Shown here: positions 10,276-21,892 of the stretch, piece by piece
Numbering within the stretch: position 1 is the stretch's first letter
Layout of the letters: each line of letters opens with the position of its first letter
From: Oscheius onirici
Taxonomy: Eukaryota; Nematoda; Chromadorea; Rhabditida; Rhabditidae
Length of the DNA stretch: 64,000 bases
Assembly: GCA_932521025.1 (NCBI GenBank)
Contig: OW051471.1
Coordinates: 7,998,001-8,062,000, forward strand
Direction: 5' to 3'
Position numbers and translations under genes: made by a program
The notes under the pieces: generated by a model
What the model was told of the DNA's origin: nothing
The model's input: only the letters and a program-made list of their open reading frames with translations
The model's database searches: none

Positions 10276-13200
10276 CTATCGATATCGGTTGAATCTCCTG
10301 GCCGACGAGGTCGCAGCAGCCTTCTTTTCCTGCTCCTCTTCGGCCTCCATTCTGGCCGTATGACCGAGCGTGACTCGTTTCATAATAGCTCGTTCCTTCT
10401 CCTCGCGTTCTTTTTCCTTCTGCCACGAGTCGTGTAGTTTCTGCTCGTCAATCACGACAGTCTTGAGAACTGCCTTTAAATCCATAGTTGAGGGTGAAAG
10501 AAAGGAGCACAAACCTTATTTCCTTTTCCGCGAGTCATCAACGCCACTTTATTCGACAAGGACGAGGCTTTAGGAGCTTCTTCCATCTCTGTAGGATTCG
10601 CTGAAAATACCTTTTTTATACAATTTAAGAGAAACAATATAATTTCCTCATTTCAATTAGCATAGTGAACTCTAACGCATCAACTGCAGTCTGTAATTGC
10701 GGTCCTAATGTGACGTTGATTGTCCTTCTACTCGGTGTTCCCAAAGCTATAAATTAATGACCCGAGTGTATTTTGTGGTCGTGACTGCGACGACAGCGTT
10801 TATTGAGTTTCGTGGCGTCCTTCCGCCGTAGCATTTACGGCTGCGGCCAGAAGGAAACTCAGGCTTTGAATTATGAATCGCGATTCAATTGCCACAGGAA
10901 AATTTCGTTTTCGCCATCCTTCTTCTTCGAGGGCGCAGCGCATACATTGAACTTATGCATAGGGAAGAGTTATTCAAATGAGCAATTTGAAGAGGCTCTC
11001 CCACCGGAGAACCGAAGGAGATGTACTGCAAAAGAACTTTTTCGCAAGTTTTGCACAAACGGCGTCATTTCCTCCGTATAAGCCATGCAGAAACCTCTAA
11101 TTATTACTAATTACTCGTAAGGTCATCCACCTGACGGTTTTATGTGACATTTCCATTTTCACTCGAGTCTCTCTCGTAACGGCATTATTACATGAGGAAA
11201 TGTATCTGCCCAGATGTCATGATCATGGGCGGCTGTTTGTTCACGACCACGAAATTTACATGGGCTACAACGCGATAGCCCCTATCAAATTGCATGTTTA
11301 GCAGTGAGAGAATGAGAGGGAACTAAAGGAACAACAAAAAAGGGGGAACATCTGGTCTTACACCACCAGAACAGCTCTCTCGGGCTATAAATCATCTGGA
11401 CACGCGACTGATCATCATTTCCCTCTGTCGGTCGGACATGTGTACTACATGGATTTTGAGGGAGGCAGAGCACACCTGACCAACACGGAATGAGTCCAGC
11501 TATCCTGGAAAAAAAGAGGAGAATCTTTGAAAAAATCCGTTTCCTAACTTTCGGCCGGGTTGCTAGAGTCCCATTTCGGACAACTTAATCCAATCTGACG
11601 TCAACTTTAGGGCAATTCTCGGGGCAGCGAGTCTTTTCCTTAAAAAATTACTTACCAAAACCGACATTCCGCGTGAATTTCTGGCGAACATTGGTCGGAA
11701 CGGTCATGTCCAGTGCGGATCCGCCAGCATTCGAGGGAGTACGGAAGGCCTCGGCCATCATTCGCTCGTACTCTCGCTCGAAATCCTCATCATCAACCGT
11801 CTTCTCCGGCATTTCTATGTGAACGTGAACCTATATTCAGCTTTTCTCTGAACAAAGGGGATAAAACACCTTTTCCTGCTCGCTGTCGTCATCATAACCA
11901 CAGACGACAGTCGAATAGGCTTTGGGCTGTTCAGGTTGTTGTGCTTCCCGAGCCGGTCCGGCAGATTCACTGAAATTTCTTTTTTTAGGAAGTAGAAGGT
12001 ATCAAAAAAGTGAATTTCAGGTCTTTCATCGTCCTCGACTTATCAGACAGCCCGGTATAACCACAATGTGCCACAAGATCATTTGAAATCATTCCCTTCG
12101 ATTTGCTCAAGCTGTGATCTCTCTCCAATTCGTGTCTGTGATTAAACAAGAATAAATCTTTCAGTCTCTTCGTCCTAATAGGGCTGTTCGAAAAGCAAAC
12201 AATTTGGATACGCCCTTATTGAGTTTCAATTGACAAGAAGAGATCCATTACATACGAGGGAGGGAACTCCAAGCAGTTCTATTTGACGAGGGCCGCCACA
12301 AATTCACCCCAAATGAATGTTCAAAGTCTAGCTTTCGGGCTGATATTCGATATCCTGAACACGGCTTGACCGCAGTTTTTAGCCCCTCGTGAAGATGATA
12401 CCTACATGTGCGGGAGTTTAAAACGAGGGATAAACAAAGAAAAAACTTACTCGTAATCGTCCTCTTCTCTGATCTGGCCCAACTGACGGTCGGGGAACTG
12501 GCGGACTTCTTCTTCTTCCTCGTAGTCTTCGATCGGAACGTCTATCTGAAAATAATGTCTTACTAATATAAACTGTGAAAAAAACTGAAACACAGTTCAG
12601 CTATAAAGAATCAACTAGGAACATGAGGTAAGCAGAAAGTAATAGAATTCTAAAAATCTGCAAAGAACTCACGTTAGCTTTGATCTCCTTCTCGATCTCC
12701 GAAACGGCACTTTCACATTCGTCTAAATTTTTCGGCAGTTTGAACGCCTTTCTGATCTTCTTCATGCAGTTCGTGTACTCTGCTTCGACATCGGCTGGAA
12801 AGACGACAGCGTCTCCCGTCTCGACTTCCATATTCAGCAGCCATTGTTGCTTTTTGAACCAATAGAATCTAAAACGTGTTTGTTCGATGAAAAAAAAGGA
12901 TCCAACCTGCGGAAATAGGCTAAGAAATAGTCCATCTTCTTCGCCGAGTTTCCCGTTTGGAAGAATTCGCCAATTGTGTTGAGCAGCTCGCAGGCCATTC
13001 GGACGCGGTAGAAATCCTGCCAGCTGTCGACGTCAAACTCGGGGAAGGAGATCAGTTGGTACAGGAGCTTAACTTTGGGATTTTTGACAATAGAAATGGA
13101 AAAAACCTTGTAAATTATGGCACTATCACAGACGCTGTAGTTGTACAGCTCGCCAAGAAGAGTCACACAAGCAATCGCTTGCTGATTATAGACTCCGGGC

Positions 13201-16200
13201 ACTTCGAGGGCGATTCTGTAAATAACTTCTTGAGCTGATGCAAAATACAGAAGAAATTTAAAAGCACCCTCTTGTAATTGTTCAGTTGGACTTTAAATAA
13301 CTATGTCTTTACTCGAAAAAAAGACACGTTTAAAACACCTCAGGATACTGAAGACTATCAAGAGGAAAAATTAGACTGCGAGTCCGCAAATTTATTGTCA
13401 CCTAGCGTCTTTTGTTACGCTGGTCGTTACCGCTGTCTTCGAAATACTTGAAGTCGACGAGGAAGACGGCTGCGACCAGGACAACCTTCATTTGGGCGTT
13501 CAGTTCTAATGGGAAATGAACACTGAAAGTGTCAGCATCTGTCATCATCTCCTTCCATTGTCCTCCATAATGGTTAACAATCTGTCCGATTGGCTGCATC
13601 GTCGTGGCCGAGACAATCGGGAAGGGAACAGTATCTCGAGCACCGGGCGGAGCCACAATGTTGTAGTACGGGGTTCCCGCGGCGTCACTGACCAAGAATC
13701 CAGTCGCCATTTGGGTAACGTGTCCGATCATCATGCCCATCGGAGCTTCGATGACACAACGACTGCCCAAAACGGCTTGGGGACGATGGATTCGGGCAAC
13801 TTGACGATGGGCGTTGTCAGTCAAAACAATCTGGGAGGCAAGATTGTTGCCACCAAAAGTTCGCTGTCCAGGAGTCGATATCTCCGAAGCAAAATAGATC
13901 TGCTGGCCATTCGTGTTTCGAATAACGTATTTATTGGCACTCGACTCCCTACATGGCCTCGACGAGCTGTTCCACGATGACCGTGTCACAGACTGTCAGG
14001 TATTCTAGTCCGGGCGGACAGCCATAGGCAGCGGTGACAGTCGGAGCCTAGTTTCCGATTTGAAGGCGAACCATTTTGATGTCTTCTGTTCCAAATGGCG
14101 AGTTTATATAGCGAATTTTAACGTTCAAACTTGCTTTTCTTATAGTTTCTTTTGTAAACATTAACGTTTCTTTGAACAAGGTTTGCAACGCCCTCCCAGG
14201 GCTAAAGATTCCTTGTCTTCTCCTACCACTTCTTTTTCGGACCCTCAGTTCCTTTTCATTCGTCCCTTGTCACTCTGTTCCAGTCACCCCCTGTCCCTCC
14301 AAAAAACTATCGAAGTCATAAGAACCCTTCGCGCACTTGCTTGTCCTGTCGCGACTTGTTAAAACCTAATTTGCTCACAAAGCCTCCCTTCTTATCCTCA
14401 ATTACAGCTTCAGACACACACACAGGCGCGAGAGCAATTTAAAGTGGATAACTTCAATTATTGAATTGCCTTAATCGACTAAAAACATTCGAAAGCTTAC
14501 CTAACAGTCTCGGTGAGGGCGTCGACAATCCAGCAGCCGATCCAGTCGTGTTGTGAAAGATTCCTCAGTCCGGCGATTGTACTGGCCAGAGCCGGTAGAT
14601 TGGAATAGGGAACGAGCCACGGAGATGAGAGACATCGAAGACAGAAGTCTAAATTTTTAATTTAAACCAAAACAAGAACGAAACGAACTAGAGATTTCCT
14701 CGTTAAGCCAGTCCAGTCGACGGAGCATCTTGATCCGTTGGTCGACAGACTCTTCCGTGACATTTTGAACCATCTTCTTGATAAACTGATTCATAGGCGG
14801 CTCTTCCTGAGCTTTTCGGGACTGTCCGCCCTCAGAAGGAATACAAGCATAGAAGGCGTTGTCGATCAACATCTGAAGTTGTTTTCTTGTCGACAAAAAC
14901 GAAATCAACCACACCACATGGCGAACATCTTTGACACGTTCTCTTTTCTTCATAATCACGTCTAGAATGGTCTTCATCTTTGGATGACTGTCCGAATTTC
15001 TGTAGAGAAAGTAGCCAGCCGTCTCCAACATCACACAGGCCATATCGATGAAATGCCAGCGGAAGTCGTAGACCATTTGACGGAGACAGGAAAGAGCCTC
15101 AGCACGGTGAATCACTCCGAATTTGACCTTAATTTTAAACACTTTTTGTTGAAATTAAGAAACTGACCAGTTCTCCAATGTACATAACACCGATCAGCTT
15201 GCTCTCTATCCGATCCTCACTGTTGGAGCGTTGAATAAACGTGCTGGCATTTGTTTTTAAACTAAAAATATGAAAAGTACCGGAAGGACTGGATGAGATT
15301 GTTCACAACTTCCGCCGTCACATCGGGCATAACTGGGGCCAAGGTGGCGACAAGACGAGCATAGAATGGGACAAGGTCCATTCGAGAAGACGGACACCCG
15401 ACCAGCATTTTCACTAATCTTTTACGATTTCCCTACAATCCTTCCTAAACTAGAAAAAGGGAGAGAAACCTTGGTGTTGAGATGAGAAACAAAGTCGAGA
15501 GCAGCCTGGTCCGTGACTTCCCTGTTGACGAGATGATCCATAGTCTGGACGAATTTCTGCATGTGTTGTTTCATATCCTCTGTCAATGGGGCCAAGATTT
15601 CTTGAATTTGTTCAGCATCCAGTGTTGGAGTGATGGTATTCTCTCTGGCCGAAGGCTGTTCTTCCACCGACGTCGTATCTTCTTCTGCCTCTATTCCTTC
15701 CAAATTGACGGCGTCTACCGACGTCTCCATCGCACTCGTTTCGATCGTCTTCTGCTCAGATTCCTAAATCCGAAATTTTAAGCTAACAGTTTAAAATCTA
15801 CCTTGTAAAGAATCTTAGGGACTATTTCGCGGATATTGAGAATGTTGACATAGAAAGCTTTAGTTTCATCGTCCGGCCACAAAACGACCTGTCCCTCGGT
15901 CAAGGCTTTGTTCATTTCAGCGGCTGCCAGCTCGTCCTCTTCGTCATCACTCGGCTCTTCGGTAAAAGTCTTCAACTTGATACCCAGAGACAGGCTGAGG
16001 TCATTCGCCAGGCCCTTCAGACGCTCAAACTCGGCTCTGGTCGTCTCCAAACCCGTCTTGTCTTCTACCGAAGCGTCACCTGAATATAGTATTACCTTAT
16101 TGGAAAGAATCGCGTACCTCGAGTCCTTTCCTGACGTTTGACTATTTTCTGAGCCGCATTCATGGCTGAACAGGCCTTGTCGACTCTCTCCACGAGCACA

Positions 16201-17712
16201 TTTCGGTAGTCGTTGAGTAAATCGCTGATAATCTTTTTGTGAGCGGCCGAGATGGCTCCAGGAGAGAGCTCACCTGAAAAGGATTTTTTATAATATGCGA
16301 ATTATTTTGTCTCAAAACAATCATTTGCATCTCTAAACACGCAGACAAAGAGCCGCGTAACCTGACCAATATTTACCTTGCCTTTGTTAGATGCTAATCA
16401 TCTGCCATTTCGCTATAAAATGGCTCGTGCTTATCACATCATCGTATAACAACATGAACCGTCTTGTTTTCGTCAGTTTCCTCGTTCTCTTTTACAGTGC
16501 GGCTACTGCCCAAATTCAAGAACTACCAGTGGTCGAAGAGATAAACGAGGTCCAGGATACCGTCCAGGAGGAAGGAGGCGGTATTCTCCTGCGTAACAAG
16601 AGATATTGCTGCGGTACTTAGAAACAATATAGTCTCAATATATTTTAGGGGGATGTGGTTAAGGAGCTGGTACTCAGGCTCCTTGCGGTCGATGTTGTGG
16701 ATAATTCGGCATCAAAATTAGACGATGCAATTAGCATAAAAAGTATAGGAAGCTCCGTGAAGTTCTATCTCTTCTCATGACTATTAGAAAAAACCAAAAC
16801 TAACCCTCGTTGACGTGAATTTCCCTTCCGTCTGTCGGATCAGGTAATGGCATGATTCCGGCAATCTGCCAGCCGATAGGACGACTGAGCGAGCAGATGA
16901 GACCGACGTGTACAAATTCAGTCTTGTCTGTAGCGGTTAGATACTGTACAACTGCTCCAATGCACTGTAATTTTTCATTATTATAAAGTAGGGGAAAAAA
17001 GTACCTGTAAGCCTTCTTTGCCGAGAACACCACAGACGACGAGCTCGCAGAGAAACCTGAAGTCGACGCGCAGCTTGGACGGATTCGTCACTTTGTCCGT
17101 CTTTTTCAGAGGTAGATTCTTTTTGATTTCGTTTAGCAGCGCCGTGGCGAACGAGCCTATTTACAAATATTTCTAAGCAATAATTTTTTTACCATATCTG
17201 AGAGCGATTTCGACACAGAAATCGACGACTGGAGCAATATCGGCGGCTTTCATCTTGGTCTCGGCTATGGCCTGGGCTATTTCTTCCACAAATTTGGACA
17301 AATTAAGCTTGGGAACATCGGCTACCGTCGAGGGAACTGTTGCCGCGCTCAGGATTTTGACCTTCTTCATGAAAGCCGTCGTCTTTTTAAGAGTCGAGTC
17401 CAAAGAACGGAGTTTCGTCTCATCAAAGGGCGTCGAGTCTTCGAGGCGAGCCCTGTAAGCATCCTGAAAGCTTAGTTTTTAAACAAGAATATAAGGTTCA
17501 AGTCGTCCTCAAGTCGTGTTAGCATCATCTGTGAGCACACTACCGTCGTGCGGCAATAGAACTGTGCAAATTGCATTACGTAATCACAGAATTATTTTCG
17601 AGAAAAGTAGCGATTTGAGGCTAATACAAGTGGAATCAAAACTCACTTGAACCTCGAGGCGTTTCTTCGTCTCGGCTACCCAATTCTCATCTGATAGTTT
17701 CGACCAGCCCAT
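10276..17712 (-). CDS. smg-3 (UPF2): UPF2/SMG-3, nonsense-mediated decay scaffold
   Basis: Nineteen exons, all phase-consistent, encode 1103 residues: 17712-17647, 17463-17193, 17156-17005, 16964-16805, 16273-16118, 16079-15802, 15763-15470, 15432-15281, 15261-15168, 15127-14689, 14648-14501, 13215-13107, 13067-12907, 12868-12673, 12545-12451, 11969-11872, 11814-11656, 10600-10515, 10473-10276. UPF2 bridges UPF3 and the UPF1 helicase during mRNA surveillance. Three MIF4G helical domains are visible (about residues 50-250, 430-650, 650-860), with landmarks NRKRLVKMLVGCPSSRMDLV, LLGELYNYSVCDSA and MDYFLAYFRR. An acidic stretch follows (EDYEEEEEV), then the C-terminal UPF1-binding part (LMTRGKGNK, then a basic/acidic helix). 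Large introns hold a scramblase relic and an antisense peptide locus. It lies 197 bp downstream of the hnRNP gene on the same strand. Confidence 0.93.
10601..11655 (-). other. Large UPF2 intron 17
   Basis: About 1.05 kb between UPF2 exons 17 and 18. It holds short palindromic and AT-rich segments and no coding unit that I can support. Candidate short frames (for example around 11285-11473, minus) lack motifs. Confidence 0.6.
13402..14074 (-). pseudogene. Phospholipid scramblase relic inside UPF2 intron 11
   Basis: Same strand as UPF2 and wholly inside its 1.28 kb intron. The first part reads GCPPGLEYLTVCDTVIVEQL, the conserved scramblase N-core. The second part is a 195-codon open frame continuing with NKYVIRNTNGQQIYFASE and ending with the scramblase membrane segment (MKVVLVAAVFLVDFKYFED). 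The two parts are in different frames: a TAG at 13949-13951 and a frameshift lie between them, and no intron of credible length explains this. Another TAG near 14049 could be a splice acceptor (AAACTAG) instead of a lesion. A poly(A) signal follows the stop. It is either a recent pseudogene or carries an assembly error. Confidence 0.7.
16454..16704 (+). pseudogene. Small secreted Gly/Cys-rich peptide locus nested antisense in a UPF2 intron
   Basis: ATG 16454 opens a signal peptide (MNRLVFVSFLVLFYSAATAQ), then an acidic pro-region, then a dibasic NKR site before YCCG. A 35 bp GT-AG intron (16614-16648) joins to exon 2, which reads GCG then TAA (16660-16662). The same frame then continues GAGTQAPCGRCCG and ends in a second TAA (16702-16704). 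The post-stop segment mirrors the CCGG-CG composition, so the first TAA looks like a recent nonsense change (or a misread base) in a Cys/Gly-rich peptide precursor. A TATA-like CTATAAAA is about 40 bp upstream. It lies antisense inside UPF2 intron 4 (16274-16804). Confidence 0.55.
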
Positions 17713-17909
17713 CTTTCTCCCAGTTGTTTCCTGCTGAACGAGTTCAAGGATAACGTGCGTTGTTTGAAACAGTTCAGACTTCAACTTGCACTTTTTACTA
17801 GACAAATTTATTTTCAAAAACAGGATAACATGAAAAGGATTGGAGATCTATGCGCATACATAAAAATGGTTGAAGGAGAGACAGGAAATAACACCGAACG
17901 AATTTAGCA
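17713..17909 (-). promoter_or_regulatory. Intercistronic region, hnRNP to UPF2
   Basis: The two genes are on the same strand, 197 bp apart. On the minus strand an AATAAA-like signal is followed by a pyrimidine/AG site (GTTCAG) about 21 bp before the UPF2 ATG. This fits a trans-splice acceptor and hence a possible operon, but could be a simple promoter plus 5' UTR. Confidence 0.35.
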
Positions 17910-20261
17910 TCAATAGTGTGGATAGGCCGGTCCGGCGGCACTAGGATAGCGTTGAGATGGAGGAGGTGGTGGTGGAGGAGCAGCTCCGGCTTGAGGCCAG
18001 CTTGAATGAGCACTGCTGCTGCCGCTACCGCTTGTCAGTCTTTCAGCGTAGCCTGGAAACACATTTTATTCATGGGGAAAACATATGGGAAAACGCTTTC
18101 TCCTACGCATTTCGCTACAAACTCAATAGGATCATTAAAAAAACAAAAATGACTTTTCCTGGTAGAGTTTTATAAAGAGAGTACAAGATACCAGGCCGGG
18201 AATAGTCATTTCTATGCGACTGCTTGGGGGAATAGGAGATGCGGGACTGATCAGAATCTCGCCAAATACCGGCTGTCTGCTGGCTGTAATAGGCGTCGTA
18301 ACCGGCGTAGCTGTTTCCATAGACTGAATCTCCGTAGGCGGCTTGGGGACGACCATACGGATCACTGGCAGCGGATGGAGGAGCAGCTACAGATGCCTGA
18401 TAGCCTTGATATCCGCTGGAAGCATAGCCAGGATTCTGTTGATAGGCGCTTCTGGAATCTCCGTACTCGTAAGGAACGGCACGAGCTCCGTAGTCGTAAG
18501 CTACAAAATTATATTATTTGAAGAAAATAAGGTGACTGTACCTGTAGGAGCGGCAGCTCCGCCAATTCTCTTCCAAACAAGACTTCTCATCGGTGGAGGA
18601 GCATCGCGAGACGTGAAAAGCTCGACGTAGCTGCAATATCCAGAAGTTTTAGACTAAATATCATGCTTACCGACGACCCATATACTGTCTATTCCTGTCG
18701 AGAGCCGCGTGGACATCTCCCTGAGAGAAGGCGACTACCGCATCTCCGGAGGGCCTGTTCTCGCGATTATATCCAATCTAAATCAGTTTATTTACATTTT
18801 ATTGCGATAGAAAATGCGTACTCTGATGTCGTAGCAAGGCAGCGGTGTGAAAAAGCGCTCAATCTCCGCAACAGACACATCGAAGGGAATTCCTCTCATG
18901 AAGACCTGAATTCATTAAAATAGGTGAACTTGAAAGAGATAGAACGAACGTTATTAGGGTTTCGGAAAGCGTCGTCAGTTTCTCCACTATCGCCGTAAGC
19001 AGGCGCAGCGTAGCGTCCATGACCGCCACCACCAGGTCGACGAGGATTGTCGTAAGGAGATGGCCGAGCAGCCCCTCGACCGCGGGTTGCATATACTGGA
19101 CCGCCATAACTATCGCCGTAATTATAGTCCCTACGAGCATAACCGGAATCCCTGAAATTTTTCTTTTTTCTAGCACAAAGCTTTGAACAAACCTGTTTGA
19201 ATAGTCGAGAGAAAGGAGAGATGGTGGCCTTCCGCTTCCGTGGTCGCGTCCGTTGTAGCCTCCGGCACGAGGTCTGTCCCGATGTCTTTCCAGGTCGTTT
19301 TCGTTTGTTCGGAATATCTCGATATACCTGAAAATGGCAAAATTCGATCGATACTTTTGAAAAACCGCCGTTGTTTGTATGAAGAACACCCACGGCTACA
19401 GGCAGTGAAAAGAGAAAGAAGAAAGAGTTCCCCACCTTGAGCCCATCATCTTCCTGTTCAATTCGAGCGCTTGCGCTGCTTGTTCTTTGGTAGCTAGACG
19501 AACGTAAGCCTCCCCACTAGGACGCCCTCCCGTTTGCCCGATTACGACTTCGTCACATGTAAGCCCTGTACCCGGAAAAGACTGGATTAGGAAGGAGAGA
19601 TAAACTTAGCCCCTATGATGGGCCTTGTACATACCGGTAAGAAAATTTTCAATTTCGCCCTGTGTGGCCGAATAGGGCAGTCCACGCATGCGAATCACAC
19701 GATCCTCCAGTTCAGCCACAACGGATCCTGGTCCTTTGAGTCCTTGGACTTCGCTGTCGCTCACAGAAAACACTGAATGCTTTTTTGCTCAAAATAAGAA
19801 TAAAGACTAACCTTCAATATAACGACTGTTCATGCTCTTCTTGTCGAGTTCGGCAACCGCTCTTTGGGCATCCTCAGCCGATCTCAGTTTGCAGTAACAT
19901 TCTCCGCTCGGACGACCATCTCTCGTGTTCGTCATTTTGATTTCATCGACCGGAATATCTAAAATTTGATTCGTTTTTGGTATTTTTTTCTTTCAAAGAC
20001 AAACTGGGAGAGATACAAACCTTGAAAGAAACTGTGAATGTCTTCGGTCTTTGCGGAGAAGGGCAGACCTCGAAGACGGACGTATGCGCCCTCAGAACCA
20101 TTCAAGTTATGGAAAGGATCGCTGTTCTCGGCCGACTGAAACGGTCAGAGTTTATACTGACAAGAATATAAAAAAGCAGAGCAGAATATTGGAAGACTCA
20201 CCGTATCGACGGGATCGATTTTTGGGACTTCTGGAGCAGTTACGGCCGTTTCTTCGCTCAT
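17910..20261 (-). CDS. hnRNP H/F-type RNA-binding protein with three quasi-RRMs
   Basis: Twelve phase-consistent exons (20261-20202, 20135-20021, 19958-19812, 19772-19635, 19565-19436, 19327-19193, 19151-18950, 18905-18822, 18777-18671, 18630-18542, 18500-18192, 18052-17910) encode 552 residues. Three qRRMs are visible at about 33-110, 125-205 and 310-395. They show typical hnRNP H/F signatures: VRLRGLPFSA, VIRMRGLPYSATQGEIENFL and VFMRGIPFD, each followed by RPSGEAYV/RPSGDAVV. An Arg/Gly-rich linker separates qRRM2 and 3. The C-terminus is Tyr/Gly/Gln-rich and ends in PPPPPPS...YPHY, a low-complexity splicing-factor tail. This family binds G-tracts and regulates splicing; C. elegans homologues are sym-2 and hrpf-1, and I cannot choose between them. 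Confidence 0.9.
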
Positions 20262-21185
20262 CTGAAAGATAGAATGCAATAAGTTAAAAAATGAGGGTAA
20301 AAGATCAAAATATGGAAGAAACGGAACAGCTGGGGAACGAACGTCTTGTGAACGTCTTCTGAATAAGTGTATGCTTTACTTGAACTGATACCAACTCAAT
20401 TCGCAGTTACATTCCAAAAAAGGAGAATTTTGCTCGTTAGTCTGAGTTGAAGAATTCTTTAGAATATCCTTAATATGGCTTTCGTTATCTCCGTTTTGCC
20501 ATTTTTTACTGCGCAAATTATTCTTCCAGGACTTTCCATCGAGCTTTTTAACAAGGGAGGAACATAACTAAAAAAAAAGAGGAAAAAACCCCACAAACAA
20601 TGAGAAAGCAAGTGTTCGCAAATTCAAAGATCTTCCGCTTGGCATCCTTACGTAAAACGACATTTTCGTTCAAACGCGGACCATGTTACCGTAGTCAAAA
20701 AATAGCCGATTGCGCACGAGCGCACGGCGAAAATAAAAGGTCTCTGCACGATCGGCGGTTCAAATTCAACACTGGCCCCAGAGACCGAAAATCGATCTTG
20801 AGCCTCTTTCGGAAAACCCGTGTTGGCTGCTTTTTCGCTGAACTTGCACTTCCAGTCATTCTATTTCACTAGTTCAAAGCTTTTTCTATACCTAAAACGG
20901 CGGAAAATATTGTCAGAAGATGACAAAGTCTTCCGTGCGTTGCCAATTTCACAACTCTGCTACTGATTCAGTCGAAAAGCTGTTCAGTAACCGTCAAATG
21001 AGCTCGTAGGATTTCCTCTGCCGTTACTCTTCGAACCTTTTCTTGAAAATTTTTGAAGAACAGTATCAAGTCTCATCCAAAAAAAGTGTTGGTCAAATCT
21101 TGTTGGCTTGTTATGTTTATTCTTTTCCTGTCAGTGTTTTCTTTTCTAAATTCTCTACCCTTATACAGCTTATCATCTTTCAGGA
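20262..21185. promoter_or_regulatory. Divergent intergenic region (hnRNP minus / V-ATPase plus)
   Basis: About 920 bp between two divergent start codons. The right end contains a long pyrimidine tract and CATCTTTCAG immediately 2 bp before the V-ATPase ATG, consistent with a 5' splice-leader acceptor. No ORF or RNA gene was recognised. Confidence 0.4.
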
Positions 21186-21711
21186 ATGTCTTACGATTTG
21201 GCCACAGCTGAGAAGGCTGCCTACGCTCCTTTCTTCGGCTACATGGGAGCCGCTTCTGCCCAAATCTTTACCGTCCTGGGAGCTGCCTACGGAACAGCCA
21301 AGTCTGCCGTCGGTAAGCCCGTTTTTCATAATTTTCGTAACTAATTTTCCAGGAATCTGCTCCATGGGAGTGATGCGCCCCGAATTGATCATGAAATCTG
21401 TAATTCCCGTCATTATGGCCGGTATCATTGGTATCTACGGCCTTGTAGTGGCCATGGTTTTAAAGGGAAAAGTCACAGCCAGTTCTGACGGATACAATCT
21501 CAACAAGGGATTCGCTCATCTTGCTGCTGGACTCACATGCGGTCTATGCGGTTTGGGAGCCGGTTATGCCATCGGAATCGTCGGAGATGCCGGAGTCCGT
21601 GGAACAGCCCAACAGCCTCGTCTCTTCGTCGGAATGATCCTCATCCTTATTTTCTCCGAAGTCTTGGGACTCTACGGAATGATCGTTGCCCTCATTCTTG
21701 GAACCTCCTAA
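21186..21711 (+). CDS. vha-3: V-ATPase V0 proteolipid subunit c
   Basis: Two exons, 21186-21312 and 21353-21711 (40 bp intron), encode 161 residues, the length known for C. elegans c subunits. The protein is four transmembrane helices and forms the rotating proton-carrying ring of the vacuolar ATPase. Motifs include [40 protein letters not shown] and the helix-4 segment [18 protein letters not shown], with the essential carboxylate at Glu145. The next gene, 181 bp downstream on the same strand, is V-ATPase subunit C, the order of the C. elegans vha-3/vha-11 locus, which supports this symbol over other c paralogues. Confidence 0.95.
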
Positions 21712-21892
21712 ATATCCTTTTTTTCGAACTTTTTCACTTCCAGTATTTTCTCATTCCTTTCCTCTGATAGGCTCGTAGATCCCATTCACTTCATCTTTTC
21801 ACCCGAATATCCTCCTAGGAGGACATATTATCCATCTCCCTTCTTCTTTTCTTGTTGTTTATTGTAAAAAATAAAATAAAAAAATTTAGGTG
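21712..21892 (+). promoter_or_regulatory. Intercistronic spacer of a probable vha-3/vha-11 operon
   Basis: The 181 bp between the c stop and C-subunit start contains T-rich stretches, AATAAAATAAA and a terminal AAATTTAG directly 3 bp before the ATG. This is the expected layout for 3' end formation followed by SL2-type trans-splicing. Sequence alone cannot prove trans-splicing. Confidence 0.55.

Noticed and set aside
12060-12140. Extra UPF2 exon encoding a HELERDHSLSKSKG-like segment
   Set aside because: It has an acceptor but no donor that keeps frame, while exon 15 (ending 12451) joins exon 16 (11969) directly and in phase.
13940-13970. A tiny intron or programmed frameshift repairing the scramblase frame
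   Set aside because: The only GT...AG span that would bypass the TAG is about 13 bp, too short for splicing, and no slippery site or pseudoknot is evident.
16660-16662. Stop-codon reassignment (TAA read as amino acid)
   Set aside because: All housekeeping genes in the window end at normal stops with no in-frame TAA or TAG, so the standard code applies.
20600-20872. A 90-codon plus-strand ORF as a gene
   Set aside because: Arg/Lys-rich chance frame in the divergent promoter region, without any homology signal.
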